Origin: Photobacterium kagoshimensis
Lineage (GTDB): Bacteria; Pseudomonadota; Gammaproteobacteria; Enterobacterales; Vibrionaceae
Assembly: GCF_050337045.1 (NCBI RefSeq)
Contig: NZ_JAKJSO010000017.1
Location: 62,001 to 126,000 of the forward strand
Direction of reading: 5' to 3'
Length of the DNA: 64,000 bases
The notes beneath the pieces are model-generated. The model ran no database searches, was not told where the DNA came from, and was given only the letters and a program-made list of their open reading frames with translations. Position 1 is the stretch's first letter, and every line of letters starts with the position of its first letter. Positions 8,179 through 16,302 of the stretch are shown one piece after another. Position numbers and translations under genes: made by a program.

Positions 8179-9546
8179 TTAACGTATGACAAGGTATAGC
8201 ACAGCATCATCACGCTTGATCTCTAATGCTAAAACACTGGGTTGTTTGTCGAGTGCTTTACGCAGTTCACCTAGGTTGCGGATAGGTGAGCGATTAAGGC
8301 CAATAATGATGTCATCTTTCTCTAGCCCATAGCGCGCTGCCATTGAGCGTTCTTCAAGGCTGGTGACTTTGACGCCTTTCACGCCATCGCTACTGGTGGT
8401 GTTAGCAAACTCCGCCCCGGCTAACCCTTTATGGAGGTTATCGGCTTTTACTTTGGTTTGGGCTGATTCTTGCAACGTGACATTGAATGCTTTTTTCTTA
8501 CCGTCACGTACAACGCCCAGTTTGACGGTTTTTCCTGCGCCTAGTGTTGCTATTTTTGCGCGAAGCTCGCCAAAGGTACGAATGGCTTTACCGTTAATCG
8601 ACGTAATGATGTCACCTGCTTTTAGCCCTGCTTTCTGGGCCGCAGAGTCTGGCATCACCTGGCTAACGAAAGCCCCGTGATTGGTTTCGTAGCCAAAGGC
8701 TTCGGCGAGTTCATTATTGAGTTCGCCACCTTGCACACCCAGTACACCACGTTTTACTTCACCGAACTCTAGAATTTGTTCGCTGAGGTTTTTCACCATG
8801 TTGGCAGGAATGGCAAAACCGATGCCCACGTTACCGCCGTTAGGGCCTAGAATCGCGGTATTGATACCAATCAGTTCACCCTTAAGGTTGACCAAGGCCC
8901 CCCCTGAGTTGCCGCTGTTGATGGCAGCATCGGTTTGGATGAAGTTTTCAAAGTTTTCGATATTCAGGCCGCTGCGGCCGAGGGCTGAAATAATGCCTGA
9001 TGTGACCGTTTGACCTAGGCCAAATGGGTTACCAATAGCCACGGCAAAATCGCCTACACGTAAACTGTCTGAATCGGCAATTTTAATTTCTGTTAGGTTA
9101 TCAGCATCTTCCAGTTTCAGTAGCGCAATGTCCGACATCTTATCGCTACCGATCAGTTCAGCGCTCACTTCACGGCCATCAGCCAGTTGCACCATGATTT
9201 TGTCTGCACCATCAATAACATGGTGGTTGGTGACGATATAGCCTTTCTTGGCATCAACCACGACGCCTGAGCCTAAACCACGGAAGGGTTGTTCTTGTAC
9301 TTGCTCGGCAGGAAAGTCAGGGCCAAAGAAAAAGCGGAATGATTCAGGTACCCGCTGTCGCGAGACATGCTTGCCTTCAATAGCAATACTGACAACGGCA
9401 GGGGTGACTTGCTCAAGCATGGGCGCAAGGCTCGGAACCTGTTGATTATTGACAGAGAGAGGTAATGCCGCCGTTGCTGTAACAGGGGCAATAATAGAAC
9501 TGATACCTAATGCCAGCGCACTGAAAACAAGCAAAGGTTTTTTCAT
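8179..9546 (-). CDS. degQ: Periplasmic serine endoprotease DegQ
   Basis: DegQ is a periplasmic HtrA-family protease and chaperone for misfolded envelope proteins. The 455-residue preprotein has a Sec signal peptide (cleavage expected near TATAA, residue 27) and the triad His (VTNHHVIDGAD), Asp (MSDIALLKL) and Ser (NSGNSGGALVN). Two PDZ domains follow, one beginning near GVLGVQGGELNNELAEAFG and one near GVKVTSLEERSMAARYG. The length and the short LA loop (QRVPESFRFFFGPDFP) favour DegQ over DegP. GGAG lies before the ATG. It is transcribed toward degS but separated from it by a hairpin. Confidence 0.93.
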   Translation of the reverse strand: MKKPLLVFSALALGISSIIAPVTATAALPLSVNNQQVPSLAPMLEQVTPAVVSIAIEGKHVSRQRVPESFRFFFGPDFPAEQVQEQPFRGLGSGVVVDAKKGYIVTNHHVIDGADKIMVQLADGREVSAELIGSDKMSDIALLKLEDADNLTEIKIADSDSLRVGDFAVAIGNPFGLGQTVTSGIISALGRSGLNIENFENFIQTDAAINSGNSGGALVNLKGELIGINTAILGPNGGNVGIGFAIPANMVKNLSEQILEFGEVKRGVLGVQGGELNNELAEAFGYETNHGAFVSQVMPDSAAQKAGLKAGDIITSINGKAIRTFGELRAKIATLGAGKTVKLGVVRDGKKKAFNVTLQESAQTKVKADNLHKGLAGAEFANTTSSDGVKGVKVTSLEERSMAARYGLEKDDIIIGLNRSPIRNLGELRKALDKQPSVLALEIKRDDAVLYLVIR

Positions 9547-9603
9547 TATGAATACTCCGGTTTTACAAGTGTTTGTATGACTCGTTGTTCGGAGTGAAAG
9601 TTC

Positions 9604-9657
9604 AAAAAAATAGCACCTAGTGATAAATTACTGATGTGATTTATTATCTAGGTGCTA
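9604..9657 (-). terminator. Long inverted-repeat terminator after zapG
   Basis: TAGCACCTAG (9611-9620) pairs perfectly with CTAGGTGCTA (9648-9657), and inner AT-rich arms (GATAAAT/ATTTATTATC) prolong the stem with a bulge. Read on the minus strand it ends in a run of seven T. It separates zapG from degQ. Confidence 0.8.
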
Positions 9658-9675
9658 CTTATTTATTGTGTTTTT

Positions 9676-10104
9676 TTAGCTTGCTTTAGGTGCTTCGACG
9701 ATTTCTTCAGGCTTATCTTTTAGCAGGCCTGTTGCGCCATTTGCATAGTCACGTGGCTGATCGGTGACATTGTCAGCAGCGTTGTTTTTCACTGATTCTA
9801 ATGTACTGATGCGGTGTGCAAATGGATTGTCTTGTGCAGGTAAGTTCGGCATAAGCTCGGTAGAGGTTTTTGCCATATGTTCGTAAAGCTTACTGTAATC
9901 TTTCGCTATGTTATCTAGCAAGTCAGCACTGCGAGCGAAGTGATCAACTAGCTCTTGGCGGTACTGTTCCAATTCGTACTTTGATTTGTCGAGATCTTTT
10001 TGAAGCTCTTTTTGCTGTTTTAGGCTTTTGTTACCTAAACGGGCTGCGAAAACCCCAACGATCGCACCAGCAGCAAAAATAAGCAGCGCATAAATCCAAG
10101 CCAT
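9676..10104 (-). CDS. zapG: Z-ring associated protein ZapG (YhcB, DUF1043)
   Basis: This is a small inner-membrane protein linking cell division and envelope growth in gammaproteobacteria; older names are YhcB and LapD. The 142-residue product has one N-terminal transmembrane helix (about residues 3-22, ALLIFAAGAIVGVFAARLG). A long coiled coil follows (SLKQQKELQKDLDKSKYELE), then the conserved block AKDYSKLYEHMAKTSTELMP and a disordered tail. It is divergent from zapE and 130 bp upstream of degQ, the usual neighbourhood. The biochemical role in the family is not settled. Confidence 0.9.
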   Translation of the reverse strand: MAWIYALLIFAAGAIVGVFAARLGNKSLKQQKELQKDLDKSKYELEQYRQELVDHFARSADLLDNIAKDYSKLYEHMAKTSTELMPNLPAQDNPFAHRISTLESVKNNAADNVTDQPRDYANGATGLLKDKPEEIVEAPKAS

Positions 10105-10227
10105 GAAAAAACTCCTTGTGACTGAATTAAAAACTAGGTCAATGCCTGTGTATTAACTATACATGCACTCAATCGGGCATGATACTATTCGTTGTTAAAG
10201 ATGGAATGCTTTTAGGTATCAATACGG

Positions 10228-11328
10228 ATGACACCCCTCGAACAATACCAGCGAGACTTACAACGGGAAGACTTCTTTGCCGACGAGGCTCAGGCCAATG
10301 CGGTTGCCCACCTTGACGGCTTGTACCATCGCATGTTGGCCCCTAAACCCGAAGTGAAAAGTTCTTTCTTAGGGCGATTATTTAAGCGTGATCACACCCC
10401 ATTAGTCCAACCTGAACAGGGGCTGTATTTCTGGGGCGGAGTAGGGCGCGGTAAAACCTATTTGGTGGATACTTTTTTTGAGTGCTTACCGACCGAGCGG
10501 AAAATGCGGGTGCACTTTCACCGATTTATGCACCGTGTTCATCATGAATTACAGCTGCTGGCTGGGCAGAGTGATCCGCTTGAAAAGGTCGCTGATACCT
10601 TCAAAAGCGAAACGGATATTATCTGTTTTGACGAGTTTTTCGTGTCTGACATTACCGATGCTATGTTGCTAGGTACCCTGTTTGAAGCCTTATTTGCACG
10701 AGGGATCACCTTAGTCGCGACCTCGAATATTCCACCTGATGAGCTGTATCGTAATGGCTTGCAACGCGCACGATTTTTACCAGCTATCGCATTAATTCAG
10801 CAGCATTGTCAGATCGTGAATGTTGATTCGGGGGTTGATTATCGCTTACGGACCCTAGAGCAAGCAGAGATCTATCATTACCCACTAGATATTGCCGCGG
10901 AGCGCAATCTTTGTCAGTACTTTGAGCAGCTTTCTGTCGAACCTCGCCATCAAAATCGTGTTATTACCGTTAATAATCGCCCATTACCCACCGAGCAGGA
11001 AGCGGACGGTATCGTGCATTTTACGTTTGCTACCTTGTGCCAATCGGCACGCAGCCAAAATGATTATATGGAACTGGCTCAGGTCTATCATACTGTATTG
11101 GTGTCTGATGTGATGGTCATGGCGGAAGACGATAGTGATTCGGCACGGCGCTTTATCGCTATGGTTGATGAGTTTTACGAACGAAATGTGAAGTTAATTA
11201 TGTCAGGCCAAGCTGAAATGGAACGTTTGTATGTGGGAGTGCGGCTTAAATTTGAATTTAAACGCTGCTGTTCACGCTTGATTGAAATGCAAAGCCACGA
11301 TTATTTAGCCAAGCCACATCTACTTTGA
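10228..11328 (+). CDS. zapE: Cell-division ATPase ZapE (AFG1-like)
   Basis: ZapE is an AFG1-family AAA+ ATPase that interacts with FtsZ at constriction in E. coli; the eukaryotic homologue AFG1 is mitochondrial. The 366-residue product has Walker A (GGVGRGKTYL) and Walker B (IICFDEFFVSD), sensor-1 (LVATSNIPPDELYRNGLQR) and a C-terminal arginine-rich segment (KFEFKRCCSRLIEMQS). Its length is close to the E. coli protein (375). The ATG has only a weak ribosome site. It is divergent from zapG and followed by the rplM leader region. Confidence 0.94.
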   Translation: MTPLEQYQRDLQREDFFADEAQANAVAHLDGLYHRMLAPKPEVKSSFLGRLFKRDHTPLVQPEQGLYFWGGVGRGKTYLVDTFFECLPTERKMRVHFHRFMHRVHHELQLLAGQSDPLEKVADTFKSETDIICFDEFFVSDITDAMLLGTLFEALFARGITLVATSNIPPDELYRNGLQRARFLPAIALIQQHCQIVNVDSGVDYRLRTLEQAEIYHYPLDIAAERNLCQYFEQLSVEPRHQNRVITVNNRPLPTEQEADGIVHFTFATLCQSARSQNDYMELAQVYHTVLVSDVMVMAEDDSDSARRFIAMVDEFYERNVKLIMSGQAEMERLYVGVRLKFEFKRCCSRLIEMQSHDYLAKPHLL

Positions 11329-11631
11329 CCAAATAGAAAGTCTTTTGAGTTCAAAGGATTTTTCGGCAAGAGACGTGGGTGGATGTGTTTGGCTTGGTTA
11401 ATTGTGATTTATTAATAAATCAGCGGCTTTATCGTACTTTAGTGATAAGACGGCAGTCATTTAGGCTCTTTATTGACTAAAAGCCGCATGTTGCCTTATC
11501 TGCTGGCTATCCTCTCTGTGAGATGAATAAGAAAAAGCAGTATGAAATCTGACAGTAAAGTCCTTGAATATCACCTTTATTGGTCTTTTTTTCCTTAGAA
11601 ACAAAAAATCTCAATTTTTTTTGAAAAAAAG
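11329..11631. other. Gap between zapE and the rplM promoter, with inverted repeats
   Basis: I see no gene here. There is a weak terminator-like hairpin at 11341-11363. A larger imperfect inverted repeat (11309-11320 with 11382-11397) begins inside the last codons of zapE. A perfect 8-bp pair GCGGCTTT/AAAGCCGC (11423-11430 with 11480-11487) has further complementary segments inside. The AT-rich stretch at 11575-11630 may act as an UP element for the rplM promoter. Confidence 0.5.
11341..11363 (+). terminator. Weak terminator-like hairpin after zapE
   Basis: TCTTTTGA and TCAAAGGA can pair with one G-U wobble around a very short loop, followed by five T. The stem is AT-rich, so termination is likely to be inefficient. 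It starts 12 bp past the zapE stop. Confidence 0.4.
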
Positions 11632-11660
11632 GTGATTTTTTCTCCACCCTTCCCTATAAT
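11632..11660 (+). promoter_or_regulatory. rplM-rpsI promoter
   Basis: A consensus TATAAT at 11655-11660 has a poor -35 (GTGATT, 17-bp spacing) behind a very A/T-rich tract. The next bases (CTTGCGACCC) form a GC-rich discriminator of the kind seen at growth-rate- and ppGpp-controlled ribosomal promoters. Transcription should begin near 11667. Confidence 0.65.
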
Positions 11661-11666
11661 CTTGCG

Positions 11667-11796
11667 ACCCACCGTACCTGTACGGCTTTAAGCCGGGAGT
11701 GCCAACCACTCGAAGGGGTGATGACTGGGGCTCTGTACAGTTGGGAGCATCACTGCTCCTATAGTGAATCAATTTTAATATCGGGTAATAATTAGC
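11667..11796 (+). promoter_or_regulatory. Structured rplM 5' leader, putative L13 autoregulatory element
   Basis: Between the promoter and the rplM ATG lie about 130 bases with several clear stems: CCGTAC/GTACGG (start 11672), GGCTT/AAGCC, GAGTG/CACTC-type pairing around 11697-11713, and GGAGCA/TGCTCC (11744-11759). In E. coli L13 represses its own operon through the rplM leader. That this leader does the same is an inference from position and structure. Confidence 0.55.
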
Positions 11797-12225
11797 ATGA
11801 AAACTTTCGTTGCTAAACCAGAAACTGTAAAACGTGACTGGTATGTTGTTGACGCTGAAGGTAAAACTCTTGGTCGTCTAGCAACTGAAATCGCATCTCG
11901 TCTACGTGGTAAGCACAAGCCGGAATACACTCCGCACGTTGACACTGGTGACTACATCGTAGTTATCAACGCTGAAAAAGTTGCTGTAACTGGCGCTAAG
12001 AAGACTGACAAAATGTACCACCGCCACACTGGCTTCATTGGTGGTCTTAAGTCAATCAGCTTTGAAAAGCTTATCGATAAAAAACCAGAAATGGTTATCG
12101 AAACTGCTGTTAAAGGCATGCTTCCTAAGGGTCCTCTAGGCCGTGCAATGTACCGTAAACTTAAAGTTTACGCAGGTACTGAGCACAACCACGCTGCACA
12201 GCAGCCTAAAGTACTAGACATCTAA
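11797..12225 (+). CDS. rplM: 50S ribosomal protein L13
   Basis: L13 is a primary 23S rRNA-binding protein of the large subunit. The 142-residue length equals that of E. coli, and the sequence carries the family signature region (KGMLPKGPLGRAMYRKLKVY) and the N-terminal TFVAKPETVKRDWYVVDAEG. Codon use is strongly biased (CGT, GGT, CTA), as expected of a highly expressed gene. It is the first gene of the rplM-rpsI operon, with rpsI starting 15 bp after its stop. In E. coli L13 is also the autogenous repressor of this operon. Confidence 0.98.
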   Translation: MKTFVAKPETVKRDWYVVDAEGKTLGRLATEIASRLRGKHKPEYTPHVDTGDYIVVINAEKVAVTGAKKTDKMYHRHTGFIGGLKSISFEKLIDKKPEMVIETAVKGMLPKGPLGRAMYRKLKVYAGTEHNHAAQQPKVLDI

Positions 12226-12240
12226 TTGGGGATTATGACA

Positions 12241-12633
12241 ATGGCAGAGAATCAATACTACGGCACTGGCCGTCGCAAAAGCTCAGCTGCTCGCGTTTTC
12301 ATCAAACCGGGTACTGGCAACATCGTAATCAACAAGCGTAGCATCGAAGTTTACTTCGGTCGTGAAACTGCTCGTATGGTTGTTCGTCAACCACTAGAGC
12401 TAGTTGAAATGCTAGACAAGCTTGACCTATACATCACTGTTAAAGGTGGTGGTATTACTGGTCAATCTGGTGCTATCCGTCACGGTATCACTCGCGCTCT
12501 TATGGAGTACGATGAGACTCTACGTCCAACTCTACGCGCTGCGGGTTACGTTACTCGTGATGCACGTTGTGTTGAACGTAAGAAAGTTGGTCTACGTAAA
12601 GCACGTCGTCGTCCACAGTTCTCTAAGCGTTAA
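12241..12633 (+). CDS. rpsI: 30S ribosomal protein S9
   Basis: S9 binds the 3' major domain of 16S rRNA, and its C-terminal tail reaches the P-site tRNA. The ATG at 12241 gives MAENQYYGTGRRKSSAAR and 130 residues, exactly the E. coli length. An ATG two codons upstream (12235) and a TTG at 12226 are in frame but would add residues absent from the family. GGGG lies about 9 bp upstream of 12241. The C-terminus KARRRPQFSKR, with the invariant final Lys-Arg, is intact. Confidence 0.97.
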   Translation: MAENQYYGTGRRKSSAARVFIKPGTGNIVINKRSIEVYFGRETARMVVRQPLELVEMLDKLDLYITVKGGGITGQSGAIRHGITRALMEYDETLRPTLRAAGYVTRDARCVERKKVGLRKARRRPQFSKR

Positions 12634-12673
12634 TATTACGCGCCAGAATTTATTTCTGGTTACTGTGTACACG

Positions 12674-12706
12674 AAAAAGCTCAACCTTCGGGTTGGGCTT
12701 TTTTTT
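12674..12706 (+). terminator. Terminator after rpsI
   Basis: AAAAAGCTCAACC pairs with GGTTGGGCTTTTT (one G-U pair) around a stable TTCG tetraloop, followed by eight T. Confidence 0.92.
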
Positions 12707-12987
12707 GTCTAAAATTCCGCATTTCTTACCTACAAAACACTCATTTAGCGCCTTGTTCATTTCGATTTAATACAAAAAGAACATACCTCTCACATTTGTT
12801 GCAAAAAAGTAGCTTTATCTTGTCAAAAAGTAGGGTTTTATTTATCATTTCTTCTGAATAACAACAGTAAAAAATTAACAATTTGGTTTTTCTGTTGTGT
12901 CATTTTGTTAAAAGTTAGCCGGAAGCTCCAGGGACGCATAAGGAAATAATAATAAATCCAGAGCGGGAGTACATGGGAGAATGTTGG
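12707..12987. other. AT-rich upstream region of petABC
   Basis: No gene is visible. After the rpsI terminator comes an AT-rich stretch holding a good promoter (12820-12848) and an imperfect tandem repeat. The last 30 bases contain the petA ribosome site. No further hairpin or operator stands out. Confidence 0.5.
12820..12848 (+). promoter_or_regulatory. Putative petABC promoter
   Basis: TTGTCA (12820-12825) and TATCAT (12843-12848) each match the sigma-70 hexamers in five of six positions and are exactly 17 bp apart. Transcription would start near 12855, leaving a 5' leader of about 130 bases. Confidence 0.65.
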
Positions 12988-13578
12988 ATGAGCAATGCGC
13001 CAGTAAGTAACGGCCGCCGCCGCTTCCTAACTGCGACGACTTCGGTTGTTGGAGGCTTGGGTGCAGTCGCTGTCGCCGTGCCTTTTATCAAATCTTGGAA
13101 TCCGAGTGCACGAGCAAAAGCTGCTGGTGCACCAGTCGAAGTTGATATCAGTAAGTTAGAAGATGGCCAAATGGTTCGTGTCGAGTGGCGAGGCAAACCT
13201 GTCTGGGTTGTGCGTCGTAGCGAGGCTGTTTTAGAAGAATTGAGTGGTCATGATGGCCAGTTACGTGATCCTTCCTCAGAGGAACCGCAACAGCCTGAAT
13301 ACGCTCAAAATCAATATCGTTCAGTTAAACCTGAAATCTTTTTAGCCGTAGGTATCTGTACCCACCTTGGCTGTTCCCCTACTTATTTACCCGATAGTTT
13401 TAGCGAACAAGTGAGCGGTGTGTCGGCAGGGTTTTTCTGTCCGTGTCATGGCTCGAAGTTCGATATGGCTGGGCGCGTATTTGCTGGGGTACCAGCACCG
13501 CTTAACCTTGTGGTACCACCGCATCAGTTCTTGGACGATAACACTATTATTGTCGGTGTCGATGGGGAGGTTGCCTAA
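12988..13578 (+). CDS. petA: Ubiquinol-cytochrome c reductase Rieske iron-sulfur subunit
   Basis: PetA is the [2Fe-2S] subunit of the cytochrome bc1 complex, passing electrons from ubiquinol to cytochrome c1. It has a twin-arginine type N-terminus (NGRRRFLTATTS) leading into one membrane anchor (VVGGLGAVAVAVPF). The two cluster motifs are CTHLGC near residue 125 and CPCHGS near residue 148. I chose the ATG at 12988 because GGGAGA sits 7 bp before it and it yields a normal 196-residue protein; an ATG at 12973 lacks such a site. Its stop overlaps the petB start (TAATG). Confidence 0.96.
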   Translation: MSNAPVSNGRRRFLTATTSVVGGLGAVAVAVPFIKSWNPSARAKAAGAPVEVDISKLEDGQMVRVEWRGKPVWVVRRSEAVLEELSGHDGQLRDPSSEEPQQPEYAQNQYRSVKPEIFLAVGICTHLGCSPTYLPDSFSEQVSGVSAGFFCPCHGSKFDMAGRVFAGVPAPLNLVVPPHQFLDDNTIIVGVDGEVA

Positions 13579-14843
13579 TGAGTGGTTTGCTCGACTGGAT
13601 CGAAAAACGATTACCTGTGATGGATGCTTACAAAAAGCATTTATCTGAATACCCAATGCCAAAAAACTTTAACTTTTGGTACATCTTTGGGTCATTAGCC
13701 ATGCTGGTGTTGGTTAACCAACTTGTCACCGGGATCTGGCTAACCATGAACTACGTACCATCAGGCGATGGTGCGTTTGCGTCTGTTGAATACATTATGC
13801 GTGATGTCGACTACGGTTGGTTGTTACGTTATATGCACTCGACGGGGGCGTCTGCATTTTTCATTGTGATTTACCTGCACATGTTCCGTGGCCTAATTTA
13901 TGGTTCTTACCAGAAGCCACGTGAGCTCTTGTGGCTATTTGGTATGTTGATCTTCTTGGTGTTAATGGCTGAAGCCTTCATGGGCTACCTATTACCATGG
14001 GGACAAATGTCTTACTGGGGCGCACAGGTTATTATTTCACTGTTTGGGGCGATCCCTGTCATTGGGGATGACTTAACACTGTGGATCCGTGGTGATTACG
14101 TGATTTCGGGGGCGACGCTCAACCGTTTCTTCGCTTTACACGTGATTGCGCTACCGATTGTGTTGCTGTTGCTGATCGTCTTGCACGTTCTTGCGTTGCA
14201 TGAAGTGGGGTCAAATAACCCAGACGGCATCGACACGAAACTGCCAAAAGGCAGCAAAGGTGAAGGGTACAAAACACAGTTCCCGTTCCATAAGCAATAC
14301 AGCGGTAAATACGACATTATCGATTCTATCCCGTTCCACCCATACGGTACGGTGAAGGATTTGGTTGGGGTGGCTGTGTTTGCGTTCTTCTTCAGTTATG
14401 TGTTGTTCTTTAATCCAGAGATGGGCGGGTACTTCCTTGAGCCACCTAACTTTGAAGCGGCGAATCCACTGAAAACACCAGAACATATTGCCCCTGTTTG
14501 GTACTTCACCCCGTTCTACGCTATTTTGCGGGCGGTACCTGATAAGCTGCTGGGTGTTATCGCCATGGGCGCATCGATTGTGATGTTGTTCCTACTGCCT
14601 TGGTTTGACCGCTGTAAAGTGCGTTCATACCGTTACCGTAGCAAAATTCATTTAATCAATATTATTCAGTTCACTATCAGTTTTGTGGCCTTGGGTATTT
14701 TAGGTGCATTGCCAGCAACAGCGCTGTATACCCTAATGGCACAGATCTTTAGTTTTGGTTACTTCATGTTCTTCATTTTGCTGTTTGTTTACAGTAAGAA
14801 TGAAGTAACGAAACCGCTACCAGAGAGGGTGACATTCAAATGA
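13578..14843 (+). CDS. petB: Cytochrome b of the bc1 complex
   Basis: PetB is the membrane core of the bc1 complex, holding hemes bL and bH and the Qo and Qi quinol sites. The 421-residue protein has eight or nine hydrophobic helices and paired heme-ligand histidines about 14 apart on helix B (MHSTGASAFFIVIYLHMFRG, first and second H) and helix D (FALHVIALPIVLLLLIVLHV). The Qo motif appears as PEHIAPVWYF, a PEWY-like variant typical of Vibrionaceae and related proteobacteria. It overlaps petA and petC by a few bases at either end, so translation is likely coupled. Confidence 0.96.
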   Translation: MSGLLDWIEKRLPVMDAYKKHLSEYPMPKNFNFWYIFGSLAMLVLVNQLVTGIWLTMNYVPSGDGAFASVEYIMRDVDYGWLLRYMHSTGASAFFIVIYLHMFRGLIYGSYQKPRELLWLFGMLIFLVLMAEAFMGYLLPWGQMSYWGAQVIISLFGAIPVIGDDLTLWIRGDYVISGATLNRFFALHVIALPIVLLLLIVLHVLALHEVGSNNPDGIDTKLPKGSKGEGYKTQFPFHKQYSGKYDIIDSIPFHPYGTVKDLVGVAVFAFFFSYVLFFNPEMGGYFLEPPNFEAANPLKTPEHIAPVWYFTPFYAILRAVPDKLLGVIAMGASIVMLFLLPWFDRCKVRSYRYRSKIHLINIIQFTISFVALGILGALPATALYTLMAQIFSFGYFMFFILLFVYSKNEVTKPLPERVTFK

Positions 14844-15577
14844 AAAAATTGATTGTGATGCTGCTGACTCTGTTACCTACCATGGTTATGGCGGCAGGTG
14901 GTAATGTCCACCTTGATGCAGCGAATAATGATTTATCGGATAAAGCATCGCTCCAACGTGGCGCGAAAACCTTTATGAACTACTGCTTTGGTTGTCATGC
15001 CACGCAGTACCAACGCTATGAACGTGTTGCAACGGATTTATCTATTCCACTCGATATTATGCGTGAAAACATGATCTTTGATCGTGACGCTAAGATCGGT
15101 GATCTGATGGTGAATGCGATTCCTACCGAATACGCAGCTAATTCATTTGGCGCACCCGCGCCAGATTTAACCTTAGTGTCGCGTGTACGTGGCACAGATT
15201 GGATCTACACTTACTTACGTTCATTCTACGCAGACCCTAGTCGTCCGTTTGGGGTGAATAATGTGGTTTTCCCTAGTGTGGGTATGCCCCATGTATTGGA
15301 AGAGCTGCAAGGTGTGCCAAGCAAGGTGTATGAAACACGCCTTGTTGACGGTGAAGAAGTCCAAGAATACGTAGGCATTCAGTCAGACGGTACCGGTGAG
15401 CTTAACACCGAAGAATATGACGAAGTGGTACGTGATTTAGTGAACTTCTTGGAGTATGCCGGTGAGCCAATGAAGCTTGAACGCCAGAACCTTGGCCTTT
15501 GGGTAATGGGCTTTATCGTAATATTCTTTGTGCTTACGCTGCTATTGAAGAAAGAGTATTGGCGTGATGTCCACTGA
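14840..15577 (+). CDS. petC: Cytochrome c1
   Basis: PetC is the c-type heme subunit of the bc1 complex, anchored in the inner membrane with its heme domain in the periplasm. The 245-residue preprotein has a Sec signal (cleavage expected after VMAA near residue 19), the heme-binding CFGCH near residue 51 and a distal methionine region (FPSVGMPHVLEEL). A single C-terminal anchor (LGLWVMGFIVIFFVLTLLL) is followed by positive charges. The start overlaps the petB stop as ATGA. It is the last gene of petABC, with a terminator 30 bp later. Confidence 0.96.
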   Translation: MKKLIVMLLTLLPTMVMAAGGNVHLDAANNDLSDKASLQRGAKTFMNYCFGCHATQYQRYERVATDLSIPLDIMRENMIFDRDAKIGDLMVNAIPTEYAANSFGAPAPDLTLVSRVRGTDWIYTYLRSFYADPSRPFGVNNVVFPSVGMPHVLEELQGVPSKVYETRLVDGEEVQEYVGIQSDGTGELNTEEYDEVVRDLVNFLEYAGEPMKLERQNLGLWVMGFIVIFFVLTLLLKKEYWRDVH

Positions 15578-15606
15578 TCAGGTAATCTAATGGGTTAAGA
15601 ATCTCG

Positions 15607-15637
15607 CAATGGGGGCACTTCGCCTCCATTGTTTTTT
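15607..15637 (+). terminator. Terminator after petC
   Basis: CAATGGGGGC pairs with GCCTCCATTG (one G-U) around ACTTC and is followed by six T. It separates petABC from sspA. Confidence 0.88.
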
Positions 15638-15663
15638 GTGTCTTGATTATACTGGAGGGGTTG

Positions 15664-16302
15664 ATGGCTGTAGCTGCCAATAAACGCTCTGTGATGACTC
15701 TGTATTCTGATGCTTCGGATATCTACAGCCATCAGGTGCGTATCGTACTAGCAGAAAAGGGTGTGAGTGTTGAGATCGAGCTGGTTGATCCAACTAACCT
15801 GCCAGAAGATTTGCTAGATTTGAACCCGTACAACTCTGTACCAACTTTGGTTGATCGTGAGTTGGCATTGTACCAAGCGGGCATCATTATGGAGTACTTG
15901 GATGAGCGTTTCCCTCACCCACCTCTAATGCCTGTTTACCCTGTTGCTCGTGGTAATAGCCGTCTAATGATGTACCGCATTGAGCGTAACTGGTACACAC
16001 TAGCTGAAAAAGTAACAAAAGGCACAGCAGATGAAGCTGATAAAGCTCGTAAACAACTACGTGAAGAGTTACTTGCTCTTGCGCCAGTGTTTGCTGAGTT
16101 CTCATACTTCATGAGCGATGAGTTCAGCTTGGTTGATTGTTACCTAGCACCACTGCTATGGCGCTTACCTGAAATGGGTATTGAGCTAAGCGGCGCGGGT
16201 TCAAAAGAAGTTAAAGCTTACATGACTCGCGTATTTGAACGTGATTCATTCCTAGCATCACTGACAGAAGCAGAGCGTGAAATGCGCTTGGCTGGTCAGT
16301 AA
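15664..16302 (+). CDS. sspA: Stringent starvation protein A
   Basis: SspA is a glutathione-S-transferase-fold protein that binds RNA polymerase and supports stationary-phase and stress gene expression. The ATG at 15664, after GGAGGGG, gives 212 residues, as in E. coli. It has the thioredoxin-like N-terminal domain (MTLYSDASDIYSHQVRIVLAEKG) with the usual loss of catalytic GST residues. The helical C-terminal domain (FSLVDCYLAPLLWRLPEMGI) follows. Its stop overlaps the sspB start, and the pair forms an operon. Confidence 0.96.
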   Translation: MAVAANKRSVMTLYSDASDIYSHQVRIVLAEKGVSVEIELVDPTNLPEDLLDLNPYNSVPTLVDRELALYQAGIIMEYLDERFPHPPLMPVYPVARGNSRLMMYRIERNWYTLAEKVTKGTADEADKARKQLREELLALAPVFAEFSYFMSDEFSLVDCYLAPLLWRLPEMGIELSGAGSKEVKAYMTRVFERDSFLASLTEAEREMRLAGQ

